Assembly (NCBI RefSeq): GCF_900142435.1
Contig: NZ_LT670846.1
Location: 1,268,750-1,332,749 of the forward strand
From: Thermocrinis minervae
Lineage (GTDB): Bacteria; Aquificota; Aquificia; Aquificales; Aquificaceae
Length of the DNA stretch: 64,000 nt
Direction: 5' to 3'
Below are positions 26,486 through 35,578 of this stretch, piece by piece (positions within the stretch are counted from its first letter, which is position 1; each line of letters starts with the position of its first letter). The position numbers were made by a program, and so were the translations under genes. The notes beneath the pieces were generated by a model. It worked only from the letters and a program-made list of their open reading frames with translations, did not search any database and had not been told where the DNA came from.

Positions 26486-27475
26486 ATGAAAAAAATCCTA
26501 ATAGCTTGCCTTAGCTCCTTACTCTTTGCGTCTGCACAAGACGGAGATAGGTTTTACGTCTCCGACTACCTTTACCAAGCTCAGAAAGGTATACAGCAAG
26601 CCTATAGAGAAGGAGCTGCTGAAAAGAATCCGTACTCTTATGAGAAGGCAAGGGCTTACTTTAACATCGCTCAAATGTTTACCTACAATATGGACTTTGT
26701 AGGTGGCCAAGTGTTCTCTTTAAGAAGCTTGAACGAGTCTATGAAGATGGTGGAGGATATCAAGTCTAATGAGAAAAAGATAGAAAAGCCAGAGTCTCCG
26801 CAACTAGAAGAGTTTTACACAAAGCTTGTGTACCTCAAAGAAAATAAGGCAGACAGATGTGCACCGAGAGATCTCGCGTGGGCGGAAGCTTACTATGAAG
26901 GTCTTGTATACGAGCTCAAAAAGGAAGATTACAACAAAACGCTTGTCGATTTGATGATGGATAGTCTAAAGAGATATATAACAACAGCTCAGGACAAGGT
27001 AGAAAAAGCCGCAAAGGAGAATCTCTATTGCTACACTCAAAGATTGGAACCTGTAGCTGAAAAAACTCCTGAAGTGAAACAGGAAGAGGCTAAAATACAG
27101 GTAGAAAAGAGGAGGGTTATAGAAGAACCGATAAAGGTAGTTGCACGTGTCCACTTTGACTTCAACAAAGCTACTATAAAGAAGGAGTACATACCAGTCC
27201 TTGATGAAGTGGTAAAGTTCCTCAAGGAGAACCCCAATGTGAAGGTAAGGATAGAAGGTTTTACCGATGATATAGGTTCTAAGAAATACAACAACGAGCT
27301 AGCTCTAAAGAGAGCAAAGACGGTAGCAGACTATCTTATAAGCAACGGTATCTCTCGTGACAGGATACAGACGGTAGGTTACGGTAAAGAGAGGTACATA
27401 GCACCAAACAACTCGTCCATCGGACGTCTTACCAACAGAAGGGTAGAGTTCATAACCATAAAGGTGGAGGAATAG
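26486..27475 (+). CDS. OmpA-family outer-membrane/peptidoglycan-binding protein
   Basis: 329 residues. Signal peptide MKKILIACLSSLLFASA, then an alpha-helical region of about 190 residues (helix-forming, charged), then a C-terminal OmpA domain: VHFDFNKATIKK, IEGFTDDIGSKKYNNELALKRAKTV and GRLTNRRVEF. The domain anchors proteins to peptidoglycan; the N-terminal part is helical rather than a beta-barrel and I do not recognise it. GGAGGGTGG ribosome binding site. Converges with the HlyD-type gene with 2 bp between stops. Confidence 0.88.
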   Translation: MKKILIACLSSLLFASAQDGDRFYVSDYLYQAQKGIQQAYREGAAEKNPYSYEKARAYFNIAQMFTYNMDFVGGQVFSLRSLNESMKMVEDIKSNEKKIEKPESPQLEEFYTKLVYLKENKADRCAPRDLAWAEAYYEGLVYELKKEDYNKTLVDLMMDSLKRYITTAQDKVEKAAKENLYCYTQRLEPVAEKTPEVKQEEAKIQVEKRRVIEEPIKVVARVHFDFNKATIKKEYIPVLDEVVKFLKENPNVKVRIEGFTDDIGSKKYNNELALKRAKTVADYLISNGISRDRIQTVGYGKERYIAPNNSSIGRLTNRRVEFITIKVEE

Positions 27476-27477
27476 TA

Positions 27478-28605
27478 CTACTTCCTTTCTATCTCCACCT
27501 CGCCCCCCATTCCTACTCTAAGGAGTTCTACAGGGCCTTCTACTATCCTTATCTTCACGGGTATCCTCTGTACCACCTTGGTAAACTCTCCAGCAGACAC
27601 ATCTCTGGGTACCAGGGCAAAGGTAGCAGCGCTTGCAGGGCTTATAGCTTCCACTACTCCTACAAAGGTGATGTTGGGATAGGCATCAAGTTTCACGTAA
27701 GCCTTGTTTCCCACTTTTACACCCTTTAGCTTTGTCTCTTCAAGGAGCACCTCCACGTACATACTTTTAGGATTTACCAAGGCATAGACGGGCTTTCCTG
27801 CCTGGACTACATCACCCACGCTTACGTATTTTTTGGCCACAAAGCCATCAAAGGGTGATCTAAGCTCCGTATACTCAAGCTGTCTTTTGAGCAAGTCCCT
27901 CTGCTTTTCCAAGGATGCTATCTCCTTATCCAAAGATTCTATCTGATAGGAGAGTTCTTTGAGTTGAAGGAGTTTTGACTTGGATGCGTAGACACCCTCA
28001 AGAGCCCTCCCTTCCTCTTGCTCTAAAGATCTTATATCTCTCAGAATACTCTCTTTTTGATCTTTCAACACCTTGTAGCGTGTTTGATACTCTTCAAGTG
28101 TCCTAGCTGGTACAAGACCATGTCTGTAGAGGTTTTCGTACCTTTCTAGGTCCTTCCTGGCCTGCTCTAAGTTTGTCTCTACCTGCGAGAGTTGATACTT
28201 CAACGCCTCTACCTTTTGTCTTACACCTTTGAGAGAGTATTCGGAGGCACCCAGAGAGCTACCAAGTTCTCCTCCGAGTCTACTCCTCTGAACCTCCAGC
28301 ATCTGCTTTTGAGCCTTTAGGCTCTCTATTCTGTTTTCAATCTCTTGTAGTTTAAGTCTGTAATCCTCCGGGTCTATAAGGGCTAAAAGCTCTCCTTTCT
28401 TTACCGTATCTCCGGACATTTTGTACATGCCTATTACCCTTCCAGAGACCATAAAGCCCAGGTTTGTGAGTTCTTCAGCCTTCACAAAGACCGCGTCTGT
28501 TATAGCGTATTCCATCCTGTGCTTTATCCACCTAAAAGCGAACAAAGAAAACACGAAAATAAGAGCTATTAGAAGGAGTATGCCCAGCTTTTGCTGTCTA
28601 CTCAT
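27478..28605 (-). CDS. HlyD/EmrA-type membrane fusion protein
   Basis: 375 residues. Single N-terminal membrane helix (LGILLLIALIFVFSLFAF), biotinyl-lipoyl-like halves (GRVIGMYKMSGDTVKKGELLALIDPEDY and RSPFDGFVAKKYVSVGDVVQAG) flanking a long coiled coil (about 85-215), then a beta-barrel domain. Links an inner-membrane exporter to a TolC channel. Last gene of a TetR-containing operon; no pump gene follows. Confidence 0.9.
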   Translation of the reverse strand: MSRQQKLGILLLIALIFVFSLFAFRWIKHRMEYAITDAVFVKAEELTNLGFMVSGRVIGMYKMSGDTVKKGELLALIDPEDYRLKLQEIENRIESLKAQKQMLEVQRSRLGGELGSSLGASEYSLKGVRQKVEALKYQLSQVETNLEQARKDLERYENLYRHGLVPARTLEEYQTRYKVLKDQKESILRDIRSLEQEEGRALEGVYASKSKLLQLKELSYQIESLDKEIASLEKQRDLLKRQLEYTELRSPFDGFVAKKYVSVGDVVQAGKPVYALVNPKSMYVEVLLEETKLKGVKVGNKAYVKLDAYPNITFVGVVEAISPASAATFALVPRDVSAGEFTKVVQRIPVKIRIVEGPVELLRVGMGGEVEIERK

Positions 28606-29858
28606 GGAAATACCCCCATGGACCTAAGGAGTTTGTAATAAGCCTTCAGGTAGTTATAGTAGGACACGGTCTTGTCAACCCGCGCTTTCGTAAGGCTTGC
28701 CTCTGCAAGAAGAAGGTCTGTGGAGCTTATTATCTGGTTCTTATACTGCTCCAGAGAAAGCCTGTAGTATTCTTCTGCATACCTGAGAGAATCTTCAGCC
28801 ACTCTAAAGTTGTCCCTTGCAGTAAGGTACTCCTGGTACGCACTCTTAACCTCCAAAGTTACCTTCTGTTTTATGTCCTCTAACTCAGACAAGGCCTTTT
28901 TTTCCTCCTCTAGGAGGGCGAGCCTTCTGTAGTAGCTTTCAAAACCTTGCCACTGAAGGCTTACGCCAAGGGCCAAAGAGTAAAACCCTTTTGGGCTTAC
29001 AATGGGATTCTGATCTGAGTAAGTGTACTTACCTTGGAGAATCACAGAAGGTAGTAACAAGCTAAGCTGAGCCTTTGCCTGCTGTCTAGCCTGGTAGACG
29101 GACTCTGCGTAAGCCTTGATGATGGGTCTTTCTGCGAGTGCTGTTTGTATAGCTTGCTCTAAGGACACATCTTGAGGGGATACCTTTAGGGGCTCTACCT
29201 TCCCAAGATTCTCCTCGGGTACGTAAAGGAGGGATGCAAGGTTTGCCTTGGCTACATCCAGCTTTCCCTGAGTGTCCCTTAAGTCTCTCTTTACCTCAGA
29301 TAGTCTTACCCTTGCCTGGAGCACGTCCGTTATGGCCACAAGTCCCTGCTTGAAGAAAGCTTCCGTCCTAAGAAGTTGTTCTTGAATAGCCTGTTCTTGC
29401 TTACGGTAGGCTTGAAGGACCTCCTCCATGGAAAGTACGTCTAAGTAAGCCTGAGCTATCCTTAAGGCTACATCCTGTTTTTTCTCTGCAAGCAGGTATT
29501 GACCTACTTTTACACTGCTCTCTGCTATAGAAACCCTTGCACCTCTTAGTCCGCCATCAAAAAGCACCTCTGTCAGGCTTGCTTCAAAGTTTTTAAAGTC
29601 TCTCTTGGTGGCTGGGATGCTTCCAAAGATGGGTACGTTCATATACTGTTTGTCGGAAAGGGTATTGTAAGAGAAGTTAAGGGAAAACTTAGGAAGGTAG
29701 AGGTTTCTTTCAGCTTTGAGTTCGTAGAGGTACCTTTTAAGTTGGTATCTTTGAGCCTGGACTTCTTGGTTGTTTTCCAGACCTAACCTTATAGCATCCT
29801 CTAGAGTCAAACCAATACCAAACCAGAAGAAACTCAAAAGTAAAAGCACCGCTAGCAT
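28602..29858 (-). CDS. TolC-family outer-membrane efflux protein
   Basis: 418 residues. Signal peptide, then duplicated TolC repeat halves opening with LTLEDAIRLGLENNQEV and SLEQAIQTALAERPII, with long helices and a short beta segment in each. Forms the trimeric outer-membrane exit duct. Overlaps the HlyD-type adaptor gene by 4 bp and the TetR gene by 7 bp. Confidence 0.92.
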   Translation of the reverse strand: MLAVLLLLSFFWFGIGLTLEDAIRLGLENNQEVQAQRYQLKRYLYELKAERNLYLPKFSLNFSYNTLSDKQYMNVPIFGSIPATKRDFKNFEASLTEVLFDGGLRGARVSIAESSVKVGQYLLAEKKQDVALRIAQAYLDVLSMEEVLQAYRKQEQAIQEQLLRTEAFFKQGLVAITDVLQARVRLSEVKRDLRDTQGKLDVAKANLASLLYVPEENLGKVEPLKVSPQDVSLEQAIQTALAERPIIKAYAESVYQARQQAKAQLSLLLPSVILQGKYTYSDQNPIVSPKGFYSLALGVSLQWQGFESYYRRLALLEEEKKALSELEDIKQKVTLEVKSAYQEYLTARDNFRVAEDSLRYAEEYYRLSLEQYKNQIISSTDLLLAEASLTKARVDKTVSYYNYLKAYYKLLRSMGVFP

Positions 29859-30427
29859 CTTATACCTCGCATAACTATTTCTACTCCCTTCTGTACCTTT
29901 TCTTTAGATGCTTCTAAGGTAAGGTCTTGCCTGAGAAGTAGGTCAAGGTACACTACCCTTATAAGCCCCAAGAGTAAGCTTGCTATCACTTCTGGGTCAA
30001 CACCCTTACAGATACTGCCCTTTTGAGCTTCCTCTTCTATCAACCTCTGGAATAAAGAACGTATGTATTTGCTCTTTTCAAAGTAGAGTTTTCTAAACTC
30101 TTCGCTGGAACCTACAAGCTGGAAGAAGAAGATAAAGCCCACCTCCTTGTCCTCATAGAGGCTCTCAAGCATGGTTTTAAGTATCTCCTTGAGCTTTTCT
30201 TCTAGAGGAAGATCCGTCCTTCTGTATTCTTCCAGTTTTTTGAAAAGCTTCTGTACATTTGCTTGAAGTAGCTCCTTAAACATGTGTTCCTTGCTTTTGA
30301 AGTAGAAATAAAAGCCACCTTTTGAAATGCCAGCCTCTTTTACTATCTCCTCCACGCTGGTGTTAAAGTAACCCCTTTCCATGAAGAGCTTTTTTGCGCT
30401 TTGGAAGATCTTCTCCTTTGTATTCAT
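29852..30427 (-). CDS. TetR/AcrR-family transcriptional regulator
   Basis: 191 residues. The N-terminal helix-turn-helix is clear: NTKEKIFQSAKKLFMERGY, TSVEEIVKEAGISKGGFYFYF, KSKEHMF. The C-terminal ligand domain is typical in length. Lies in the middle of the efflux operon and is the likely repressor acting on the palindrome inside the operon promoter at 32.7 kb (inference). Confidence 0.93.
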   Translation of the reverse strand: MNTKEKIFQSAKKLFMERGYFNTSVEEIVKEAGISKGGFYFYFKSKEHMFKELLQANVQKLFKKLEEYRRTDLPLEEKLKEILKTMLESLYEDKEVGFIFFFQLVGSSEEFRKLYFEKSKYIRSLFQRLIEEEAQKGSICKGVDPEVIASLLLGLIRVVYLDLLLRQDLTLEASKEKVQKGVEIVMRGIRC

Positions 30428-31653
30428 CTCGTTAGCCTCTCTATAAGGGCAAGCGTGCTGTTGTAGTTGTAATAAAGAAGGTAGAGGTTTTGGAGTGTAG
30501 TGTTGTAATTGTTCCTGGCGTCTAACACCTCGAGGAGCGTGGTTATGCCGTACCTGTACCTTTCAGTGGAGAGCCTGAGAGCCTCCTTAGAAGCCTCTAG
30601 AGATTTAAGGGTTGCATCTATCTGAGTTTTCAAGGATTGTAGATCGTCGTAGGCCTTACGCAGAAGTGTAAGCTGAGTACTCTCTACGTCTTTTAAGTTC
30701 TGAGCTTCCTTAAGGAGGTCTATCTGTGCCTGTGCTACGTTTGCATCCCTTGCAAAGCCGTCAAAGATCTTATAGTTAAGAGATACGCCCGCCGTGTACC
30801 CCTCTATCCACTGAGTACCTCCCGAGAAGCTCTTCTTTCCGGTACTTCCTTGGTATCCTAGGTTTGCACTCAGAGTAGGATAGTAGCTCGCCTTTGCTAG
30901 TTCCACCTGTCTTTGTAAAACCCTGTAATTGACCCTTTCAACCTTTAGGGTACTGTTGTTCTTCAGCAACTCTTCCTGAAGGATATCAAGAGGTTTGTCA
31001 AAGGGTGAGTAGGAAAGCTCTCCTTCAGGCTCCGTTATTGAGTCCACCTTCAAGAGATTTTTAAAATCCTCTAAACTTTTTATGTAGTCCGTTTTTGCCT
31101 GCTCTAAGGCTGCCTTTGCGCTTTCAAGCTGTGCTTGGGTACGTATAAGGTCCACCTTTGTAAGGATGCCAGCCTGGTACTTAGCTTGGGCAAGTTTGTA
31201 GTTCTCCTCCCAATAAGAGAGGTTCTCCTTCAGAAGCTCTACCACTTTTTTCTTATAAAGGAGCGCATAAAAAAGGCTCTTCACCTGATACTCTACCGTC
31301 CTTTTAACATCCTCATGGACGAGCTTCTTTAGCTCCATGGAATCCTTGGCCAGGGTTATTGCTGTGAAAATAGATCTGTCAAATATGGTCTGGTTTAGAC
31401 CAATAAGGTAGCTCTGTCTGTCCTTGGGAGTAAAACCGTATGCAAGGGAGTCAGAAAGCCTGGTGTAAGAGTAGGATAAGTTGACCTGTGGAAGTATTCC
31501 TGCTCTTGCTTGTCTTATGGCCTGTTCTGCCTTCCTTATATCAAGCTCTGAGATCCTAACACTAGTGTTGTTCTTTAGGGCTACCTCCACAGCTTCCTCT
31601 AAGCTTATGGCATAGGAAATTCCAAGAAGGAATAAAAGCAATAAGAACATCAT
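30424..31653 (-). CDS. TolC-family outer-membrane efflux protein
   Basis: 409 residues. Signal peptide MMFLLLLFLLGISYA, first repeat ISLEEAVEVALKNNTSV, long helices with many Gln/Lys/Leu, C-terminal ERYRYGITTLLEVLDARNNYN. Second outer-membrane duct of this operon and clearly distinct in sequence from the other one. Overlaps its neighbours by 4 bp each. Confidence 0.92.
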   Translation of the reverse strand: MMFLLLLFLLGISYAISLEEAVEVALKNNTSVRISELDIRKAEQAIRQARAGILPQVNLSYSYTRLSDSLAYGFTPKDRQSYLIGLNQTIFDRSIFTAITLAKDSMELKKLVHEDVKRTVEYQVKSLFYALLYKKKVVELLKENLSYWEENYKLAQAKYQAGILTKVDLIRTQAQLESAKAALEQAKTDYIKSLEDFKNLLKVDSITEPEGELSYSPFDKPLDILQEELLKNNSTLKVERVNYRVLQRQVELAKASYYPTLSANLGYQGSTGKKSFSGGTQWIEGYTAGVSLNYKIFDGFARDANVAQAQIDLLKEAQNLKDVESTQLTLLRKAYDDLQSLKTQIDATLKSLEASKEALRLSTERYRYGITTLLEVLDARNNYNTTLQNLYLLYYNYNSTLALIERLTR

Positions 31654-32696
31654 CTTACTTCCACCTGCACACCTTCCTGCAGCATGTAAGCGTTATCCGT
31701 AACTATGCTATCAGAATCCTTGAGTGGAGCTTCAACGTAAGCGTATCCTTCCTCCTGCTTTACTATCCTAGTGACGGGTACCATCTTTGCCTTAGAGTTC
31801 TCCACCTTCCACAGGATGTATCTGTTGCCGAAGAGCACGAGGCTTTTTTCCGGTACTTTAAAGGCAATCCTTTGTTCTAAGGGTATCTGTACCTGAGCAT
31901 ACATGCCTGGCTTTAGCTTTCCTTCTGGGTTTTCCATCTGTGCCTTAACGGTGAGCTGTCTGCTTTGATCTGCAGCAGGGGAAACAAAGTAAACCTTTGC
32001 TTTGTACTTGCCTATTCCTTCCACATCCACTTCAACCACCGAACCCTCCTTTACGTAGGGATATATCTCCTGTGGAACTTGGAAGACTATCCTTATAGGG
32101 TTTAGGGTGACAAGCCTAAAGGTTTGACTTGCCGGAGTCACATAGTCTCCTACGTTTACTAGCCTTTGGGCTATAAAACCAGAGAAGGGTGCTTTCACTT
32201 GAGTTCTTGACAGCATAAGCTTAGCGTTGTTTAGTTGAGCCCGTATGCTTTTTATGGTATCTTCGTATACCTTAAGCTGCGTAAGAGCGTTTTCATAATC
32301 CTCTTTGGAAATGAGCTCCTTATCGTACAGGAATTTCCTTCTTTCCACTATAGCCTTCTGGTTTTGGTAGTTGGCCATAGCTTGAGAAAGCTGAGCGTTC
32401 AGTTGGGAGAGGGTGTTTTGGTAATCGGAAGGGTCTATGGCGAGTAAAGGTTGTCCTGCTTTGACAAAGCTTCCTTCATCCACATAGAGCTTCAATATTC
32501 TTCCGCTTACTTCGGGTTTTACATAAACGTCCTTCACGGCTTCTAGGTAAGCTTTCTGTTGATATGAAACCTCTACAGGCTCAGATCTGACTGTGTACAC
32601 GCTGACTGTTACGGCTTTTTTGACCTGTTTTACCTCCTCCTTCTTTTGACAGGAGCCTAAAAGGAGGACTACTATAAGGAACAGGTATATCCACAT
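31650..32696 (-). CDS. RND-type periplasmic adaptor lipoprotein (AcrA-like)
   Basis: About 348 residues from the ATG at 32696. The longer frame to 32744 would place its start upstream of the promoter and is rejected. Lipoprotein signal MWIYLFLIVVLLLGSC with lipobox LGSC, then the lipoyl-like hairpin VKPEVSGRILKLYVDEGSFVKAG, a short coiled coil and a beta-barrel domain (VKAQMENPEGKLKPGMYAQV). Normally partners an AcrB-type pump, absent here. First gene of the operon. Confidence 0.9.
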   Translation of the reverse strand: MWIYLFLIVVLLLGSCQKKEEVKQVKKAVTVSVYTVRSEPVEVSYQQKAYLEAVKDVYVKPEVSGRILKLYVDEGSFVKAGQPLLAIDPSDYQNTLSQLNAQLSQAMANYQNQKAIVERRKFLYDKELISKEDYENALTQLKVYEDTIKSIRAQLNNAKLMLSRTQVKAPFSGFIAQRLVNVGDYVTPASQTFRLVTLNPIRIVFQVPQEIYPYVKEGSVVEVDVEGIGKYKAKVYFVSPAADQSRQLTVKAQMENPEGKLKPGMYAQVQIPLEQRIAFKVPEKSLVLFGNRYILWKVENSKAKMVPVTRIVKQEEGYAYVEAPLKDSDSIVTDNAYMLQEGVQVEVR

Positions 32697-32705
32697 AGTG
32701 CTGTA

Positions 32706-32735
32706 ATTATACAGACTGACCGGTCGGTATGTCAA
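32706..32735 (-). promoter_or_regulatory. consensus promoter with embedded TetR-type operator
   Basis: On the minus strand TTGACA (32735-32730), an 18-bp spacer and TATAAT (32711-32706). The spacer holds a palindrome with the perfect core GACCGGTC (32718-32725); allowing two mismatched pairs the symmetry runs from 32711 to 32732. Position and form fit an AcrR/TetR operator that blocks polymerase. The -10 box ends 9 nt before the adaptor ATG, so the transcript should start within 2-4 nt of it. Confidence 0.8.
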
Positions 32736-32740
32736 TCTTT

Positions 32741-34084
32741 TCAAGCAGACTTTATGGGTATGTTGTAGTTTCTTATCTTTCTGTAGAGGTTGGACAAGTC
32801 TATGCCTATAACCTCAGAAACCTTTTTAACGTCGTAGTTGTACTCCTTAAGCTTAGCCTCTATAAACATCTTCTCAAACTCTTGGCGTGCCTTCTTAAGA
32901 TCGTTGTACGAAAGAAGAGACTCTAGGTTGGGTCTGTTTAAAGGGTTTAAGAGCCCAGACAGGAACCTCTCATCTATCTTATCACCTGGATGCAGTATGA
33001 CTATTCTCTCCATGAGGTTCTTGAGCTCCCTGACGTTTCCCTTCCAGGGGTAGGAGAGGAGTATCTCCTTGGCGTTCTCTGTAAGGTAAGGTGTAGGCCT
33101 TGCATATTTTGTGGAGAAGTAATTCAAGAAGTGTTCAGCCAGGAGTATTATGTCCTTGCCCCTTTCCCTTAGAGGGGGTAGTGTTATGGTAAAGACGGCT
33201 ATACGGTAGTACAGGTCTTCCCTAAAGCTTCCCTCTTGCATCTGCTTCTTTATGTCCTTGTTGGAAGCACTTACCAGCCTAAAGTCTGAATGTATTACTT
33301 GTGTGCCACCAAGCCTTGTAAAGCTCTTCGTCTCTAACACTCTCAGCAGCTTAGCCTGAGCTTTAAGACTCATATCTCCTATTTCATCCAGGAAGAGGGT
33401 TCCACCGTGGGAGAGCTCAAGCTTGCCCTGTTTCCTACTAGTTGCCGATGTAAAAGCTCCTTTTTCATAGCCAAAGAGCTCTGCCTCAAGGAGTTCATCA
33501 GGTAGGGATGCACAGTTTATGTCTACAAAGGGTCCGTCTTTTCTGTTTGAAAGCTTGTGGATGAGTCTGGCTACAAGCTCCTTACCAGTCCCGCTTTCAC
33601 CCAGAATCAGCACACTCGCATCCGATTGGGATACTTTCCTTATGAGTTCCTTTACTTGCAGCATCTGCGGACTTTCTCCTATGAGCTGATCCATCTCCTG
33701 GAACATCTGGCGCTTCTTTAGCACATCCTCTACAGCTCTCCTTAGGCTTAAGAGTAGTCTCTCTGTAGAGAAGGGCTTTTCTATAAAGTCGTAAGCCCCT
33801 TCTCTGATAGCTTTTACGGCGTCCTCTATCTTACCATGGCCTGTGATGACTATTATGTTCGCATCTGGAAGGTTCTTCTTGGTGTATTCTATTAGTTCAA
33901 AACCAAGACCATCGGGCAACCAAAGATCAAGTATGAGTGTATGAAAGTAAGCTTTGGATATCTTCTCCTTCGCTTCCTTTATATCCTGGGCTGTCTCTAC
34001 AAGGTATCCCTCTTCTTCTAGTATTTCCTTTAGGGTCAGCCTTATAGACTTTTCGTCATCTATTACGAGCACAGAGGCAAGCAT
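32741..34084 (-). CDS. NtrC-family sigma-54-dependent response regulator
   Basis: 447 residues: receiver (acidic pocket IDDEKS, phospho-acceptor Asp53, VITGHG, IEKPF), AAA+ domain (Walker A GESGTGKE, GGTLFLDEIGDM) and a C-terminal Fis-type helix-turn-helix (VSEVIGIDLSNLYRKI). The sigma-54 contact loop reads GAFTSA where GAFTGA is usual. No histidine kinase is adjacent. It is read toward the efflux operon but separated from it by that operon's own promoter. Confidence 0.92.
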   Translation of the reverse strand: MLASVLVIDDEKSIRLTLKEILEEEGYLVETAQDIKEAKEKISKAYFHTLILDLWLPDGLGFELIEYTKKNLPDANIIVITGHGKIEDAVKAIREGAYDFIEKPFSTERLLLSLRRAVEDVLKKRQMFQEMDQLIGESPQMLQVKELIRKVSQSDASVLILGESGTGKELVARLIHKLSNRKDGPFVDINCASLPDELLEAELFGYEKGAFTSATSRKQGKLELSHGGTLFLDEIGDMSLKAQAKLLRVLETKSFTRLGGTQVIHSDFRLVSASNKDIKKQMQEGSFREDLYYRIAVFTITLPPLRERGKDIILLAEHFLNYFSTKYARPTPYLTENAKEILLSYPWKGNVRELKNLMERIVILHPGDKIDERFLSGLLNPLNRPNLESLLSYNDLKKARQEFEKMFIEAKLKEYNYDVKKVSEVIGIDLSNLYRKIRNYNIPIKSA

Positions 34085-34086
34085 CT

Positions 34087-35481
34087 TTAAAGGTCAAACA
34101 CCTTCCCAGGATTGAAGAGGTTTTTAGGATCAAAGCTTCTCTTGATGTCCCTTAAAAGCTCCATGCCTACCTGACCAAACTGCCAGCTTAGGAACTTTTT
34201 CTTGGTAAGCCCCACACCGTGCTCTCCTGTTATAGAGCCATCGTAGGACAGGGTGAGTTCAAAGAGCTCATCTACAGCTTGTTCTGCCCTTTCCTCTTCT
34301 TCTGGGTTGGACTTATCGTACAGGAAGTTTACATGCAAGTTTCCGTCACCTATGTGACCAAAAACTGCCACCATAAGGTTATACTTTTGAGCTATCTGCC
34401 TTACCCGTGGAAGGAACTCAGCCAGGCAGCTTCTGGGTACTACAATGTCTTCGTTTATCTTGCCGCTTTTGAGGTTTCCAAGGGCTGGACCTAAGCTCTT
34501 TCTAGCTGTCCAGAGCTTTTCGGAGCTTTCCTTGTCGTAGGAAACTTTTACCTCAACACCCATAGACTTCAGTATACCTTCTACCATTCCTATTTCTTCC
34601 CTTACGCCGCTTGGTGTCCCATCCACCTCTATTAAGAGTAGTCCCTCTGCATCCCTTGGTAGACCTACTCCTTTAAAGTCCTCCACTGCCCTTATAGCAT
34701 CCCTGTCCATAAACTCAAGAGCTGAAGGGAACACACCGGAGGTAAGTATTTTGGTCACAGCTTTTCCTACGTCCTCCAAGCTTTGAAACACAGCTAGAGC
34801 TGTAAGTCTCTCTTGAGGCTTTGGTATAAGCTTCAGGGTTGCACCTGTTATAAGACCAAGAGTTCCCTCCGAACCTACAAACAGACCCATAAGATCATAA
34901 CCTGCCACGTTCTTTATGACTGGACTACCAAGCTTTATAACCTTACCTTCCTTTATGACTGCTTCCAGTCCTAGCACGTAGTTGCGAGTCACTCCGTACT
35001 TTAAACACCTCGGTCCACCTGCGTTCTCGGCTAAGTTACCCCCTATGGTAGAGTACTTATAGGAGGAAGGGTCTGGAGGGTAAAAAAGGCCAAGCTTTTC
35101 CACATACTCCTGCAGATGCGCAGTTACAACTCCGGGCTCTGCGTACACTACACTGTTCTCAAGGTCCACTTTGAAGGAATCCATCTTTTCAAAGGAGACG
35201 ACAAAACTCTTTTCCACTGTAGGTACAGCCCCACCTGTTAGACCAGAACCAGCACCTCTTGGGAATATGGCTATGTTCTCCTCATAGCAGAACTCCACGA
35301 GCTTTATCACATCTTCTTTGTTTTCTGGAAACACCACTCCTAGCGGAACAGACCTTTCTATGGGTATAGGAGTAGCATCGTAAGAGTAGAGCTTTCTTTC
35401 TACTATAGAGGTGTTTACCTTTCTATCACCCAGTAGGGCTCTAAGCCTGTTTACAGGATCCCTTTTCAAAATCGCAAACAT
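34087..35481 (-). CDS. glcD: GlcD-type FAD-linked oxidase (glycolate/lactate dehydrogenase-like)
   Basis: 464 residues. FAD PCMH-type domain with FPRGAGSGLTGGAVP, GGNLAENAGGPRCLKYGVT and NVAGYDLMGLFVGSEGTLG; C-terminal FAD-oxidase domain with VFGHIGDGNLHVNFL and GEHGVGLTKKKFL. Oxidises a 2-hydroxy acid such as glycolate or D-lactate. In an autotroph a glycolate-salvage role is plausible, but the substrate is not shown by the sequence. Starts 2 bp before the ntrC-type gene begins in the same direction. Confidence 0.88.
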   Translation of the reverse strand: MFAILKRDPVNRLRALLGDRKVNTSIVERKLYSYDATPIPIERSVPLGVVFPENKEDVIKLVEFCYEENIAIFPRGAGSGLTGGAVPTVEKSFVVSFEKMDSFKVDLENSVVYAEPGVVTAHLQEYVEKLGLFYPPDPSSYKYSTIGGNLAENAGGPRCLKYGVTRNYVLGLEAVIKEGKVIKLGSPVIKNVAGYDLMGLFVGSEGTLGLITGATLKLIPKPQERLTALAVFQSLEDVGKAVTKILTSGVFPSALEFMDRDAIRAVEDFKGVGLPRDAEGLLLIEVDGTPSGVREEIGMVEGILKSMGVEVKVSYDKESSEKLWTARKSLGPALGNLKSGKINEDIVVPRSCLAEFLPRVRQIAQKYNLMVAVFGHIGDGNLHVNFLYDKSNPEEEERAEQAVDELFELTLSYDGSITGEHGVGLTKKKFLSWQFGQVGMELLRDIKRSFDPKNLFNPGKVFDL

Positions 35482-35485
35482 AGTT

Positions 35486-35491
35486 TATAAT
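35486..35491 (+). promoter_or_regulatory. -10 element of tRNA-Gly
   Basis: Perfect TATAAT, ending 12 nt before the mature tRNA 5' end. The region between it and the glcD start on the opposite strand is only a few bases, so the tRNA promoter overlaps the glcD 5' end. The -35 region (TTTTCA at 35463-35468) is weak. Confidence 0.5.
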
Positions 35492-35503
35492 ATAAATCTG
35501 AAA

Positions 35504-35578
35504 GCGGGCGTAGCTCAGTGGTAGAGCGGCTGCTTGCCATGCAGCAGGTCGCGGGTTCGAGTCCCGTCGCCCGCTCCA
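35504..35578 (+). tRNA. tRNA-Gly (GCC)
   Basis: Acceptor GCGGGCG/CGCCCGC, D arm TAGCTCAGTGGTAGAGC, anticodon stem GCTGC/GCAGC with loop TTGCCAT (anticodon GCC), T stem GCGGG/CCCGT with loop TTCGAGT, discriminator T and an encoded CCA. Lies 23 nt upstream of the diheme cytochrome gene. Confidence 0.96.

Noticed and set aside
32697-32744. Upstream start of the efflux adaptor at 32744
   Set aside because: It would lie upstream of the -10 and -35 boxes, and the lipoprotein signal starts at 32696.
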